Position numbers and translations under genes: made by a program. The notes below the pieces were generated by a model. The model was not told the DNA's origin. It did not search any database and was given only the letters and a program-made list of their open reading frames with translations. Positions 8,532-17,314 of a stretch of DNA of 64,000 nt are shown piece after piece; position 1 is the stretch's first letter, and each line of letters starts with the position of its first letter. This stretch comes from Longimicrobiales bacterium (GTDB taxonomy: Bacteria > Gemmatimonadota > Gemmatimonadetes > Longimicrobiales > Gaopeijiaceae): positions 124,001-188,000 of the forward strand of contig JANQRP010000014.1 in NCBI GenBank assembly GCA_028284495.1. The letters are read 5' to 3'.

Positions 8532-9330
8532 GGGCGAGGGCGACCCCGGGATTGATCGGAGGATCGATCGAAGGACCGATCCGGGGTCCGTTCCGGCGTC
8601 AGATCCGGAGGCCGTCCTCGACCAGGTGTTCGCGCCGCTCGCGGGACGCTCGCGGTGGGTGCTGGGCCAGCTCGGACAGAGCCTCGACGGGCGGATCGCC
8701 ACCCGCACGGGCGACTCGCACTACATCAACGGGCCGGAAGACCTGACCCGCCTCCACCGCGCCCGGGCGCTGGCGGACGCGGTCGTGGTGGGCGCCGGTA
8801 CGGTGGACGCGGACGACCCCCGCCTCACGGTGCGTCGAGTCGAGGGCGAGAACCCCGTGCGCGTGGTGCTCGACGGCCGGGATCGGCTCGACCCCGCTCG
8901 GCTCGTGTTCGCCGCCGGCGACGCGCCGACGCTCTGGCTGATCGGAGCCGGTGACGCGACCGGGGAAGGCTCCACCAGGGCCGTGACCGTCGCGGCTGGC
9001 GTCGAGCGTGTCCCGCTCCTCCTGCGTGACGACGGGACGTTCGATCCCGAACGCGTGATCGAGGCACTCGCCCGACGAGGACTCGAGCGCGTCCTGGTCG
9101 AGGGGGGTGGGCGGACGGTGTCGTCGTTCCTCGCGGCCGGAGTGCTGGACCGGCTCCACCTCTCCGTCGCGCCCCTGCTGATCGGGTCGGGTCGGGCCGG
9201 GATCAGCCTCCCGCCCGTGGACGCGCTGGAGGATGCGATCCGGACGCCGGTGCGGCACCATCGGCTGGGCGCGGACGTGTTGTTCGACCTCGATCTCGGT
9301 GGTCGTCGGGCGCCGCGTCCCCGGTCCTGA
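8521..9330 (+). CDS. RibD C-terminal-type (dihydrofolate reductase fold) pyrimidine reductase
   Basis: 269 residues, with only the reductase half of RibD; no deaminase domain. Landmarks are VLGQLGQSLDGRIAT, HRARALADAVVVGAGTV with DDPRLTVR, and VLVEGGGRTVSSFLAAGVLD, all typical of NADPH-dependent RibD_C reductases that reduce the ribosyl of the GCH II product. The first 45 residues are a variable Asp-rich extension, so the true start could be later. It overlaps the upstream gene by 11 bases and runs 128 bases into the 3' end of the convergent gene. Confidence 0.78.
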   Translation: MSREGEGDPGIDRRIDRRTDPGSVPASDPEAVLDQVFAPLAGRSRWVLGQLGQSLDGRIATRTGDSHYINGPEDLTRLHRARALADAVVVGAGTVDADDPRLTVRRVEGENPVRVVLDGRDRLDPARLVFAAGDAPTLWLIGAGDATGEGSTRAVTVAAGVERVPLLLRDDGTFDPERVIEALARRGLERVLVEGGGRTVSSFLAAGVLDRLHLSVAPLLIGSGRAGISLPPVDALEDAIRTPVRHHRLGADVLFDLDLGGRRAPRPRS

Positions 9331-10276
9331 GCCCGGCCTCGCGTCCGGCCCCCGGTCCAGCCCCGACCCCGCCGCCGAACCCGTCGAGCGCGAGCACCAC
9401 GGCACCGGGCAGCGTCGAGGCCAGGACGATCAGCCCGTACGCTACCGAGATGGCCACACCATCCGCCGCCGCCAGTCCAGTGGCCGACCAGATCGCGGCC
9501 GCGGCTCCCTCCCGAACCCCCCACCCCGCGACCGAGACGGGTACGAGCATCGCGAGGAGGACCGGCGTGACGAGCGGGAGCATGATCGGGAACGGCGTCT
9601 CCACGCCGACCGCGCGGGCCGCGATCAGGTACACCGTCACGTAGCTGCCGACCACCGCCGACGACGTGGCGAGCTGGGTCGGGAAGGCGTCCCGGTGGAG
9701 CAGTGCCCGGTGCGCGTCGGCGCGGAACCCGGGCGCGATCGCGGCGGTGGCGCGGCCGCGGGCGGACCGGACGACCACGGCCCCGAGCAGCGCCGCGGCG
9801 GTCGCCGCAGCGACCCACCAGCCCGGTACGGGCGTGAGGAGCACCACCGCCGACGCGAGCGCCGCGGCCGCGACCACCACCTGGCCCGACAGACGCTCCA
9901 GCACGACGGCGTGGACCGCGCGACGGCCCGCGCCGTTCTCCCCACGGGGGCCGGCCCGACCGACATCTCCTGCCCGCGCATGCCGCACCGCCCGGGTCAC
10001 GTCGCCCACCACGCCCCCCGGCACCACCTGGTTCAGGAACCCGGCCAGCCAGTACTCGCGAACCGCGGCCGGGGCCGACAGCTCCACCCCCAGCCGCCCG
10101 GCGGTGAACCGCCAGCGCCACGCGGACAGGAGAGTCTGGAGCGCGGCCACCACGAGCGCCGCGACGACCCAGCCCGGCCGGAGCGCGGCGAGGCGCGCGA
10201 GCACGTCCGAGAAGTCCACGAACGTCAGCACCGCGGCGAGGATGGCGGGACTGCCGAGCATGCGGAGGAGCTTCAC
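9203..10276 (-). CDS. UPF0104 / lysylphosphatidylglycerol-synthase-TM family membrane protein
   Basis: 357 residues with six to eight hydrophobic helices and the family signatures EYWLAGFLNQVVPGGVVGDVTRA and VPVSVAGWGVREGA. The MprF-like flippase domain family is often found with glycosyltransferases making exported glycolipids. Start GTG overlaps the upstream methyltransferase stop (GTGA). The last 40 residues are low-complexity Arg/Pro/Gly sequence antisense to the reductase gene, so the tail may be an extension of little function. Confidence 0.75.
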   Translation of the reverse strand: MKLLRMLGSPAILAAVLTFVDFSDVLARLAALRPGWVVAALVVAALQTLLSAWRWRFTAGRLGVELSAPAAVREYWLAGFLNQVVPGGVVGDVTRAVRHARAGDVGRAGPRGENGAGRRAVHAVVLERLSGQVVVAAAALASAVVLLTPVPGWWVAAATAAALLGAVVVRSARGRATAAIAPGFRADAHRALLHRDAFPTQLATSSAVVGSYVTVYLIAARAVGVETPFPIMLPLVTPVLLAMLVPVSVAGWGVREGAAAAIWSATGLAAADGVAISVAYGLIVLASTLPGAVVLALDGFGGGVGAGPGAGREAGLRTGDAAPDDHRDRGRTTRPRPADGAAPASGSHPPARPRAGG

Positions 10277-11094
10277 GGCGAGTCGACCGGCGGGAGTGCC
10301 AGCAGGTCGTCGTGGCCCACACGGACCGACCAGTCACCCGCCCGGATCGAACCGGCGCGGCGGGCCCCCCACGCCTCGATCTCGGCCCGCGCATCGGGTC
10401 GGGCCTCCATGGCCGCCCGAACCCATCCGTCGAGGAGTTCCAACGCGAGACCGGCGTCCGATGTCCCCGACAGCATCCACGGCGTCGGCTCGATCGTCAC
10501 CTCGAGCCCCACCGCGTGGAGCGCGCGGCTCGTCACCTCGACGGCGCGGGGGCCGAGCGCCGCACCCATCCCCTTCTCGCCGGTCTGATGCCGGCGGACC
10601 GCTCCGAGCACGAGCGCGTCGGCGTCGTGCGGATCCCCCCAGGCGAAGGTGCCGTCCCACGAAAGCGCGATCAGTACGGCGCATCGCGCCGCCGCGACCC
10701 GCGCCGCGAGCGCCGCGACCCACGCCTCGCTCACCAGGTCGAGCAGCGCCGAGGCGGTCACGACGTCGCAGCCCGCGACCGCGTCCAGACCCTCGGCGCG
10801 CAGGTCGCCCTCGATCGTCGTGGCGCCCGCCTGGGCGGCCGCCGCGAGCTCCGCGAGCAGCCCCGCATCGTGGTCCAGCGCGGTCCAGCTCCGGGCCCAC
10901 CCCAGACGCGGCGCGAGGTACCGCACGTTCGACCCGCGCCCCGCCCCCAGATCCAGCAGACGGGACCACCCACGGGCCCGACCGACCTCGTCGAGGCGCC
11001 GGACGAGTGATGCGGAGCGGGAGCGATGGTCGGCCGGCTCCCGGAGGGCGAGCCAGTCGGAGGCGAAGGTGTCGTGGCGGCCCGGTTCAGACAT
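10273..11094 (-). CDS. Class I SAM-dependent methyltransferase
   Basis: 273 residues. Motif I is LLDLGAGRGSNVRYLAPRLG, followed by the acidic end ALDHDAGLL, then GCDVVTASALLDLVSEAWV as motif IV. It resembles small-molecule methyltransferases found in the same neighbourhood in other bacteria. It lies between a GT4 glycosyltransferase (8-base overlap) and a UPF0104 membrane protein, so it probably methylates a glycosylated intermediate; the substrate is unknown. Confidence 0.75.
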   Translation of the reverse strand: MSEPGRHDTFASDWLALREPADHRSRSASLVRRLDEVGRARGWSRLLDLGAGRGSNVRYLAPRLGWARSWTALDHDAGLLAELAAAAQAGATTIEGDLRAEGLDAVAGCDVVTASALLDLVSEAWVAALAARVAAARCAVLIALSWDGTFAWGDPHDADALVLGAVRRHQTGEKGMGAALGPRAVEVTSRALHAVGLEVTIEPTPWMLSGTSDAGLALELLDGWVRAAMEARPDARAEIEAWGARRAGSIRAGDWSVRVGHDDLLALPPVDSP

Positions 11095-12211
11095 CGGCGA
11101 GCTCGCGGAGCGCGGCCTCGAAGGCGGCGGCCTGGGCGGACCAGTCGGGAAGCGTTCGGGCGTGCGCGGCCGAACGGGCGGCCAGCTCCACGCGGAACCG
11201 GGGATCGCCCGCGACGCGAGCGAGCGCGTCCGCCAGCTCGGCGACGGGGGTCGTGGCGGCCCCCCGCGCCACCAGCACGCCGACGTCGGCGGGCACGGTC
11301 GAGCGGACCGCCCCGCCCGCGACCGCCACCACGGGGAGACCGTGGATCATCGCCTCGGTGAGCGCCATGCCATAGCCCTCGTAACGCGAGGCGGACACGA
11401 ACACGTCGGCGGCCCGCCAGAGCTCCCGCAGCTCGTCGTCGCCGACCTCTCCCGTCAGCTCGATGCGCGAGCCCACGTGGGACCTGGCGGCGGTCCGGGC
11501 GACCGCCTCGGCGAGGGCCGCGGCGTAGGCCGGGTCGCGCTCGAGGCTCCCGACGATCCGGCACCGCCACTCGAGCTCCGGCGCCGCGGCGGCGAGGTGT
11601 TCGAGCGCCCGCACGAGGTCCGCCTGCCCCTTCCGCGGCACCACCGATCCCACGCTGAGCAGCTCGACGGGGCGGTCCGGCGCATCCGCACCGTCGCAGC
11701 CCGGGTCCCCAATCGCCTCGGTACCCCAGCCCGGCCCCGTGCCCGGCTCCACCACCCGGACGCTCGCCGGATCGGCGCCCAACTCGACCACGCGCCCCGC
11801 GGTGAACGCGCTCGTCACGATCACGCCAGCGGCCGCCGTCAGTGTCCGCGCCTCGGTCGCGGCCAGGCCGTCACGCTCCGGTCCCTCGTCGCAGAGCGGA
11901 TGGTGTACGAGCGCGACGACCCGCAGTCGATCCCGCTCGGCCTCGATCGGCCCGGGCGCGGCCCCGCCTACCAGACCATCCACCACCACCAGCGCCCCGT
12001 CCGGACACGCGCGGAGCGCCGTCCGGAGACCCTCGATCGCGCGCGAGTCCGGCGCTGGCCACGCGCCCTCGAGCTCGACGACGCGAATCCTTCGCCCACG
12101 ATCCCGGAGCTCGCGCACCATGCGCGCGTCGTACAGGTACCCGCCCGTCTTCTGGTCGATGGCGCCGGCCACCACGAAGACGAGCTCGTCCACCGGTCGG
12201 GCCGTCGTCAC
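11087..12211 (-). CDS. GT4 family glycosyltransferase
   Basis: 374 residues with two Rossmann-like halves. The C-terminal half has [20 protein letters not shown], a variable [20 protein letters not shown], and the GT4 donor-site motif [20 protein letters not shown] with the expected E-x7-E. It would transfer a sugar from a nucleotide sugar. GTG 12211 overlaps the stop of the PTPS-like gene (GTGA), implying tight coupling of the two steps. Confidence 0.82.
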   Translation of the reverse strand: MTTARPVDELVFVVAGAIDQKTGGYLYDARMVRELRDRGRRIRVVELEGAWPAPDSRAIEGLRTALRACPDGALVVVDGLVGGAAPGPIEAERDRLRVVALVHHPLCDEGPERDGLAATEARTLTAAAGVIVTSAFTAGRVVELGADPASVRVVEPGTGPGWGTEAIGDPGCDGADAPDRPVELLSVGSVVPRKGQADLVRALEHLAAAAPELEWRCRIVGSLERDPAYAAALAEAVARTAARSHVGSRIELTGEVGDDELRELWRAADVFVSASRYEGYGMALTEAMIHGLPVVAVAGGAVRSTVPADVGVLVARGAATTPVAELADALARVAGDPRFRVELAARSAAHARTLPDWSAQAAAFEAALRELADV

Positions 12212-12606
12212 ACCGCCGCGTCGTAGCTCGCCCACGCGACGTGCGACTCGTTCAGCCGGACCTCGAGGCTCGAACAGCCCGGCGCACCCGGGCCGAGCGC
12301 CCCGACATGGATTCGCTCGACGAGGCGCCGATGGATCTCGCGCGCCAGGAACTCGGTGGTCGTGTTCTGGCCGGCGAACGCCTCGACGTCGTCGAGATTC
12401 CGGTAGTTGAGGTCGTCGAGCACGTCCTTGAGCTGCTCGCCGGCGAGCGCGATGTCCACCACGAGCCCGTCGGCGTCGAGCTCCTCGCGGCGGAAGGTGG
12501 CGTCGACGACGTAGGTCGCACCGTGGAGGCGCTGCGCGGGCCCGAACGCCTCGCCCGTTAAGCTGTGGGCGATCATGAAGTGGTCGCGGACGTTGAGCTT
12601 GTACAT
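12208..12606 (-). CDS. 6-pyruvoyltetrahydropterin synthase / QueD-like protein with altered zinc motif
   Basis: 132 residues, the family length. PTPS/QueD enzymes act on dihydroneopterin triphosphate or related pterins. Visible: DHFMIAHSL (first zinc His region), [18 protein letters not shown] where the family normally has [30 protein letters not shown] and [10 protein letters not shown]. The third zinc His is Ala here and the usual catalytic Cys is absent. This suggests a divergent subfamily that may bind a different ligand or use different chemistry. It is coupled to the glycosyltransferase. Confidence 0.78.
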   Translation of the reverse strand: MYKLNVRDHFMIAHSLTGEAFGPAQRLHGATYVVDATFRREELDADGLVVDIALAGEQLKDVLDDLNYRNLDDVEAFAGQNTTTEFLAREIHRRLVERIHVGALGPGAPGCSSLEVRLNESHVAWASYDAAV

Positions 12607-12641
12607 GCGTGGTCCTGTCGAGTGGGGCGGCCGAGCCGCGG

Positions 12642-13631
12642 TCAGAGGCCGTACCGGATCCGGTGGCAGAGAGTGTCACCCCCGTCCGCGGCCAGACGTG
12701 CCATTGTCGCCGGGAGCTCGTCGAAGTCGCTCTCGCCCGTGATCAAGGCGTCGAGTGCGGGATCCCGTAGGAGCTCGAGCGCCTTCCGGACGCGGCGCGC
12801 GTGTGTCCAGCGGGGCGCCCGCTCCGGCGGAAGGCGCCCGACCTGGCTGCTCCGGATCGTGAGCCGGCCCGAGTGGAACGACTCCCCGAGCGGCAGCGCC
12901 ACCCGCGTCGTCCCGAACCAGCTCATCTCGAGCATCACGCCTTCCGGACCAACGCAGGCGAGCGCGTCGCGCGCGCCCTCGGGCGACCCGCTGGTGTGTA
13001 TGACGACGTCGGCGTCGGAGCCGAGAGGTGGTTCCGCCCGCAGGTCGAGGCCGAGCTCGGACGCCGGGCCCGCCCGGGTCGGCTCGGGGTCGACGACCAC
13101 CACGTCCGTTCCGGGGATCCGATCCACGAGCCGGGCCACCAGCATGCCGACCACGCCGGCGCCGACCACGACGATCCGGTCGCCCGGCGCCACGCCCGCG
13201 TCCCAGCATCCGTTCAGCGCCGTCTCCATGTTGGCCGCCAGCACCGCCCGCCCCTCGGGCACCCCGTCCGGAAGCGGCGCGACGGCGTCCACCGGCACCA
13301 CGTAGCGGTTCTGGTGCGGATGGAGGCAGAACACGGATCGCCCCTCGAGCTCGGGATCCCCCGGCGCGGCGTCGACGACGCCCACGCTGGAATACCCGTA
13401 CTTCACCGGCCCCGGGAAGTCACCCTGCTGGAAGGGCGCCCGCATCGCGTCCCGTTGCGAGGCGGGCACCTCGTCGCGGTACACGAGCGCCTCGGTGCCC
13501 CGCGAGATGGCGGAGAACGTCGCGCGCACCCGCACCTCCGCCGTCGTCGGCCCCAGCAACGGCTCCTCGCGGATCTCCCCGCCGTCGGGCGGACGGACCC
13601 AGAATGCGCGTGCGGTGTCCTGACTCGGCAT
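12642..13631 (-). CDS. Zinc-type alcohol dehydrogenase superfamily (MDR) oxidoreductase
   Basis: 329 residues. The N-terminal GroES-like half has [20 protein letters not shown]; the Rossmann half has [19 protein letters not shown] and [17 protein letters not shown] with [11 protein letters not shown] as the cofactor-specificity strand. Structural-zinc cysteines are not evident. A related dehydrogenase often accompanies the PTPS-like subfamily. ATG 13631 shares a CATG with the start of the divergent gene, so no separate leader exists if both starts are right. Confidence 0.78.
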   Translation of the reverse strand: MPSQDTARAFWVRPPDGGEIREEPLLGPTTAEVRVRATFSAISRGTEALVYRDEVPASQRDAMRAPFQQGDFPGPVKYGYSSVGVVDAAPGDPELEGRSVFCLHPHQNRYVVPVDAVAPLPDGVPEGRAVLAANMETALNGCWDAGVAPGDRIVVVGAGVVGMLVARLVDRIPGTDVVVVDPEPTRAGPASELGLDLRAEPPLGSDADVVIHTSGSPEGARDALACVGPEGVMLEMSWFGTTRVALPLGESFHSGRLTIRSSQVGRLPPERAPRWTHARRVRKALELLRDPALDALITGESDFDELPATMARLAADGGDTLCHRIRYGL

Positions 13632-14400
13632 GTCGGCTCCCCGTTCCCATCGGTCTGCGGTGCGGCCCGAGCGCGTCGGCGTCGCGGGCCCGGGCGTATT
13701 GCGCGACCTCGCGCTCGCGGCGCCCCTCGGGCCTGCGATCACCCTCGCCGGATCCCGGTGGCTCGGCTACCAGCCCTCGATGGCCGTCGTGGTGCTCGCA
13801 ATCTACGCCGTCGCGGCGTTCGTGATCCTGCGGGGCGCCGCGGGGGGTCTGCCACGGGCCGCCTTCGGGGCCGCCAATCGGGTCACGCTCTTCCGCGCCG
13901 CGCTGGCCGCCCCCGTCGCCGCGTTCGCCTTCGTCCCGGACCTTCCCGGGCCCGCCACGCGCTGGGGACTCGCCGCACTCGCCTCGCTGGTCCTCGCGCT
14001 GGACGGTGTGGATGGCTGGCTCGCCCGGCGCACGGGGACCGAATCCCGATTCGGTGCCCGCTTCGACATGGAAACCGACGCGGCGCTGCTCCTGGCGCTG
14101 TCGGTGCTGGCGTGGCGCGTCGGGCCCGCCGGCGCGTGGGTCCTCGGGATCGGGCTCCTCCGCTACCTCTTCGTCGCCGCCGGGGTGGTCGCCCCCCGGC
14201 TGCGCGGCGATCTGCCCGAGGACCAGTGGCGGCGCAAGACGATCTGCGTGGTTCAGGGCGTCGCACTGCTGGTCGCGGTCACCCCGCTCGGCATGCCCGG
14301 CCCGCAGGTCGCGACCGCCGCGATCGCGCTCGGGCTGCTGGTCTGGTCGTTCGCGGTCGATACGGCGTGGCTGATGCGGCACGGCGCGCCCACCGGTTGA
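13630..14400 (+). CDS. CDP-alcohol phosphatidyltransferase family protein
   Basis: 256 residues, mostly membrane helices. The class signature D-x2-DG-x2-AR-x8-G-x3-D-x3-D is present in ALDGVDGWLARRTGTESRFG followed by ARFDMETD. Such enzymes join a CDP-linked diacylglycerol or similar to an alcohol, making phospholipid headgroups. A lipid anchor for the product of the neighbouring genes is a reasonable inference. The first 25 residues are Arg/Ser/Pro-rich, so a later GTG at about 13660 may be the true start. Confidence 0.8.
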   Translation: MSAPRSHRSAVRPERVGVAGPGVLRDLALAAPLGPAITLAGSRWLGYQPSMAVVVLAIYAVAAFVILRGAAGGLPRAAFGAANRVTLFRAALAAPVAAFAFVPDLPGPATRWGLAALASLVLALDGVDGWLARRTGTESRFGARFDMETDAALLLALSVLAWRVGPAGAWVLGIGLLRYLFVAAGVVAPRLRGDLPEDQWRRKTICVVQGVALLVAVTPLGMPGPQVATAAIALGLLVWSFAVDTAWLMRHGAPTG

Positions 14401-14531
14401 CCCCCGCAACGCCGACGTCTGGTTGGATCGGGCTCCGCACGCTCATCTTGGCCGTCGCGTCCGCGCCGCCGCCGACCAGATCGTCTTGATCGACCGAGCC
14501 GGACGTTCGCACCCCAGCTCCGGAGCCCCCC

Positions 14532-15680
14532 GTGATCGACGGTCCCCTCGAGCTCGCCTTCCTGATCGCGGCCATCGTCGCCGTCGCGTTCTGGCTGGAC
14601 CACACCGTCCCCGCCCTGTCGAAGGTGGGCGCGTCGCTCATCACGATCATCATCGGGGCGGCGTTCTCGAACCTCGGCCTCGTGCCGGCATCCGCGCCGA
14701 TCTACGGGGTCGTCACCGGCCCGGTCACGATGCTCGCGATCGCGTGGCTGCTCCTCGCCGTGAACCTCTCCGACCTGCGAAAGGCGGGCCGGCCGATGGT
14801 CATGGCGTTCGGGATCGCGCTGCTGGGGACGGCGCTCGGCGCCTTCGTCGGGGGTCTCATCTTCGTCGCGACGTTCGGCGACGAGTCGTGGCGGCTGGCG
14901 GCCACACTCACCGGCACGTTCTCGGGTGGGTCGCTCAACTTCGTGGCGGTCGCGAGCGCGGTGGACCTCTCCGACGAGATCCTGGCCGGCACGGTGGCGG
15001 CCGACAACGTCATGACGGCGGTCTGGCTGGGGGCCAGCCTCACGCTCCCGATCTGGCTGAAGCGCTTCTACCCGACGCCGATCCCCGCCGCGGCGGCGGG
15101 CGAGGAGGGGGCCGAGCTGAAGCACCCCTTCTTCCACCGCGAGCCCCTCTCGACGCTCGACCTCGCCATCCTCGTCGCCGCCGGACTCGCGCTCGTGGCG
15201 CTGTCCGAGTGGGTCGCAGGCGCCTGGGTCGGGCTGGGCCTCCCCGGCATCCCGTCGATTCTCTGGCTGACCACCTTCGCGCTGCTCGCGGGGCACCTCA
15301 CGCCGCTACGCGATTCGGTCGGCGCCTTCCAGCTCGGAAACCTCGCGCTGCACTTCTTCTTCGTGATCATCGGGATCTCGTCGAAGTTCTCGCTGATCCT
15401 GGAGGTGGGGCTGGCGGCCTTCTGGTTCGTGGCGCTCGTTGTCGCCGTCCACGGCCTCGTGGTCTACGGCCTCGGGAGGCTCGCGAAGCTGGACGTCGCC
15501 ACGATCTCGGTCGCCTCGCAGGCCGCCGTCGGAGGGCCCTCGAGCGCGCTGGCCGTGGCGGTGGCCCGCGAGTGGCGCGGGCTGGTGCTCCCCGGAGTGA
15601 TCGTGGGTCTGCTGGGATACGCGGTGGGAACGTATCTCGGGCTCACGGTCGGCTGGCTCGTGCGGAGCGTGGGCGGCTAG
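14532..15680 (+). CDS. DUF819 family integral membrane protein
   Basis: 382 residues, about ten hydrophobic helices. Recognised from the DUF819 pattern: LTGTFSGGSLNFVAVASAVD and GTVAADNVMTAVWLG in the first half, and SQAAVGGPSSALAVAVAR near the end, in two inverted-repeat-like halves resembling a transporter. The substrate is unknown. It starts with GTG 14532 after a 130-base gap and is probably monocistronic, facing the sigma factor gene. Confidence 0.82.
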   Translation: MIDGPLELAFLIAAIVAVAFWLDHTVPALSKVGASLITIIIGAAFSNLGLVPASAPIYGVVTGPVTMLAIAWLLLAVNLSDLRKAGRPMVMAFGIALLGTALGAFVGGLIFVATFGDESWRLAATLTGTFSGGSLNFVAVASAVDLSDEILAGTVAADNVMTAVWLGASLTLPIWLKRFYPTPIPAAAAGEEGAELKHPFFHREPLSTLDLAILVAAGLALVALSEWVAGAWVGLGLPGIPSILWLTTFALLAGHLTPLRDSVGAFQLGNLALHFFFVIIGISSKFSLILEVGLAAFWFVALVVAVHGLVVYGLGRLAKLDVATISVASQAAVGGPSSALAVAVAREWRGLVLPGVIVGLLGYAVGTYLGLTVGWLVRSVGG

Positions 15681-15720
15681 GACGACCCGCCGCTCCGTTC
15701 CGGGGCGCGGCCAATCCGAC

Positions 15721-16245
15721 TCAGGCCACCTCGCGGTGCTGCCCCGCCGTGTACTCCGGGCGCGCGGGCCCTAGCTCCGCGAGCGCCCGCTGCAGATGCC
15801 GCCGCGCCTTGAACGCCTGACTCCGCGCGGAGCCCGGATGAAGCCCCGCATCCCGCGCGACATCGGCGAGCGAGTACCCGAGCAGCGCGGTGCGAACGAA
15901 GATGCGCCGCTGGCCGGCGGGCAGGTCACGGATCGCCCGTGTCACCCGCTCCCGAACGAAGGGCGCGCGGTCGGTCGGCCGGTCCGCGAGCGCAGAGGGG
16001 ACCTCGTCGAGATCGACCGTCGCGACGCGGCGCTTCCGCTTCCTCGAGATCTCGACGGCGGCGGACCTCCCCACGTGGAACGCGACCGCCACCGGGTGGC
16101 GCATGTCCCTCTGCCGCAGGAGGATGAGCCACCCGTCCTGAACCGCATCCTCGAAGTCCGGATCCGATCCTCGCAGCACCCGCGCCACCCCTGCCTTCAG
16201 GGCCCGTTCCACCCCCCGGTTCGCCACCAGCTCGTCCGCCGACAT
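15721..16245 (-). CDS. Small sigma-70-family (ECF-like) RNA polymerase sigma factor
   Basis: 174 residues. Region 2 shows DFEDAVQDGWLILLRQRD and a basic helix SRKRKRRVATVDLD. Region 4 shows LPAGQRRIFVRTALLGYSLADVARDAG followed by HPGSARSQAFKARRHLQRAL, a helix-turn-helix that would contact the -35 element. ATG 16245 follows a strong GGGAGGGAG ribosome site. No anti-sigma factor is adjacent; the divergent PadR gene shares its upstream region. Confidence 0.75.
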   Translation of the reverse strand: MSADELVANRGVERALKAGVARVLRGSDPDFEDAVQDGWLILLRQRDMRHPVAVAFHVGRSAAVEISRKRKRRVATVDLDEVPSALADRPTDRAPFVRERVTRAIRDLPAGQRRIFVRTALLGYSLADVARDAGLHPGSARSQAFKARRHLQRALAELGPARPEYTAGQHREVA

Positions 16246-16325
16246 GCTCCCTCCCTCCCTCCGGGATCGCGGGCCCGACCATTCCGACCCGTGCGACCGG
16301 AGTCGGGACCCTTGTGTCATTGTAT

Positions 16326-16464
16326 CCACCTTCGATATATCTGGATACGATACATCGTGCAAGCCCGGCGTTCGCGCACGAACACGACCTGCCGCTCACG
16401 CGATCCTTGCCGGATCCACTCGATGAGCGGTATATCAGCATCAGATATATCCAGGAGAGATACC
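16326..16464. promoter_or_regulatory. Palindromic AT-rich sites between sigma factor and PadR genes
   Basis: In this GC-rich window the 16330-16460 stretch stands out by its AT content. The 8-base palindrome GATATATC occurs at 16334-16341 and 16444-16451, each flanked by TGGA/TCCA in inverted sense, and a related GGTATATCAG lies at 16429-16438. The second palindrome directly precedes the ribosome site of the PadR gene. PadR proteins commonly bind such palindromes to repress themselves, so these are candidate operators; binding is inferred. Confidence 0.5.
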
Positions 16465-16797
16465 ATGTGGTCTGGCCCGGCATCCCTGTACGTACTGATC
16501 GCGCTCGCGAAGTCGCCGCAGCATGGACTCGCGATCGCCGACAACGTCGCCGACTTCACCGAGGGCCGGGTGCTGCTCGGGCCGGGGACGCTCTACCGCG
16601 TGCTGAAGGACCTCGACGCGTCCGGCCTGATCGAGCGCGTCACCCCCGCCCCGAACGAGGATCCGCGACGTAAGTGCTACGCCATCACCCACGCGGGACG
16701 TGGCGAACTCAGCGGCGCCGTCCGCGAGCTCGGGCTGGTGCATCGCGTCGCCTCGGCCCGCCTCGACGAAGCCACCGTCCCGGGGGGACGCCCATGA
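16465..16797 (+). CDS. PadR family transcriptional regulator
   Basis: 110 residues, typical PadR length. Winged-helix motifs: LYVLIALAKSPQHGLAIADNV (first helices), GPGTLYRVLKDLDASGLIE (recognition helix) and DPRRKCYAITHAGRGEL (wing). ATG 16465 has AGGAGAG seven bases upstream and is chosen over earlier in-frame starts. Palindromes just upstream suggest autoregulation. The stop overlaps the next start (ATGA), so the downstream membrane protein is co-translated. Confidence 0.85.
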   Translation: MWSGPASLYVLIALAKSPQHGLAIADNVADFTEGRVLLGPGTLYRVLKDLDASGLIERVTPAPNEDPRRKCYAITHAGRGELSGAVRELGLVHRVASARLDEATVPGGRP

Positions 16798-17285
16798 TCT
16801 TCCGGAAGCTGCGTGACCGGCTGGCGACGATGTGGGAGGGCTACGCCTGGCTCTGGCGCGCCACGCAGGCGCACGCCCGGACCCCGATCACCGGAGTCCT
16901 GCGGTTCATCGCGTGCGCCATCGAGGACGTCCTCCTCCTCGGCGCATGGTCGGCGTCCACGCCGCTCCGTCAGCCCGTCCAGCGGCACCGCGTCGTGGTG
17001 CCGGCGCTCGCGTTCACGTGCGTGATGATGCTGACGCTCGACTCGGCGGACGGACCGGAGAGCGCTCCCTTCGGCGACGCGCCGGTGGCACGCGAGGTGG
17101 GCGCCGCGTGCGGTGGCGGGGTGACGTTCGGGGCCATCGCCAGCCCCGGCGACGAACTCGTGGCATTCGAGGCGTGCGCGAATGCATACGTCACGCTCGA
17201 AGCCGACTGCGAGGAGTGCTGGATCCGGCCCCCGGCCCCCGGGCGGCTCCTGCCGGAGCTCAGGCTCGCGGACTTCACGATCTGA
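16794..17285 (+). CDS. Hypothetical protein with one membrane segment, coupled to PadR
   Basis: 163 residues, no family recognised. The N-terminus is basic and amphipathic (MIFRKLRDRLATMWEGYAWL). A hydrophobic stretch VVVPALAFTCVMML around residue 70 could span the membrane. The C-terminal half has four cysteines including CEECW, suggesting a metal site or disulfide outside the membrane. Co-translation with PadR implies it may be the regulated target. Confidence 0.6.
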   Translation: MIFRKLRDRLATMWEGYAWLWRATQAHARTPITGVLRFIACAIEDVLLLGAWSASTPLRQPVQRHRVVVPALAFTCVMMLTLDSADGPESAPFGDAPVAREVGAACGGGVTFGAIASPGDELVAFEACANAYVTLEADCEECWIRPPAPGRLLPELRLADFTI

Positions 17286-17314
17286 GGACGCACCGCCGCT
17301 CGGATCCGGCCGCC

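Noticed and set aside
14420..14470. attC-like motif (GTTGGAT and CATCTTGG) before the DUF819 gene
   Set aside because: Box and core are in inconsistent orientation and no paired arms were found; probably chance.
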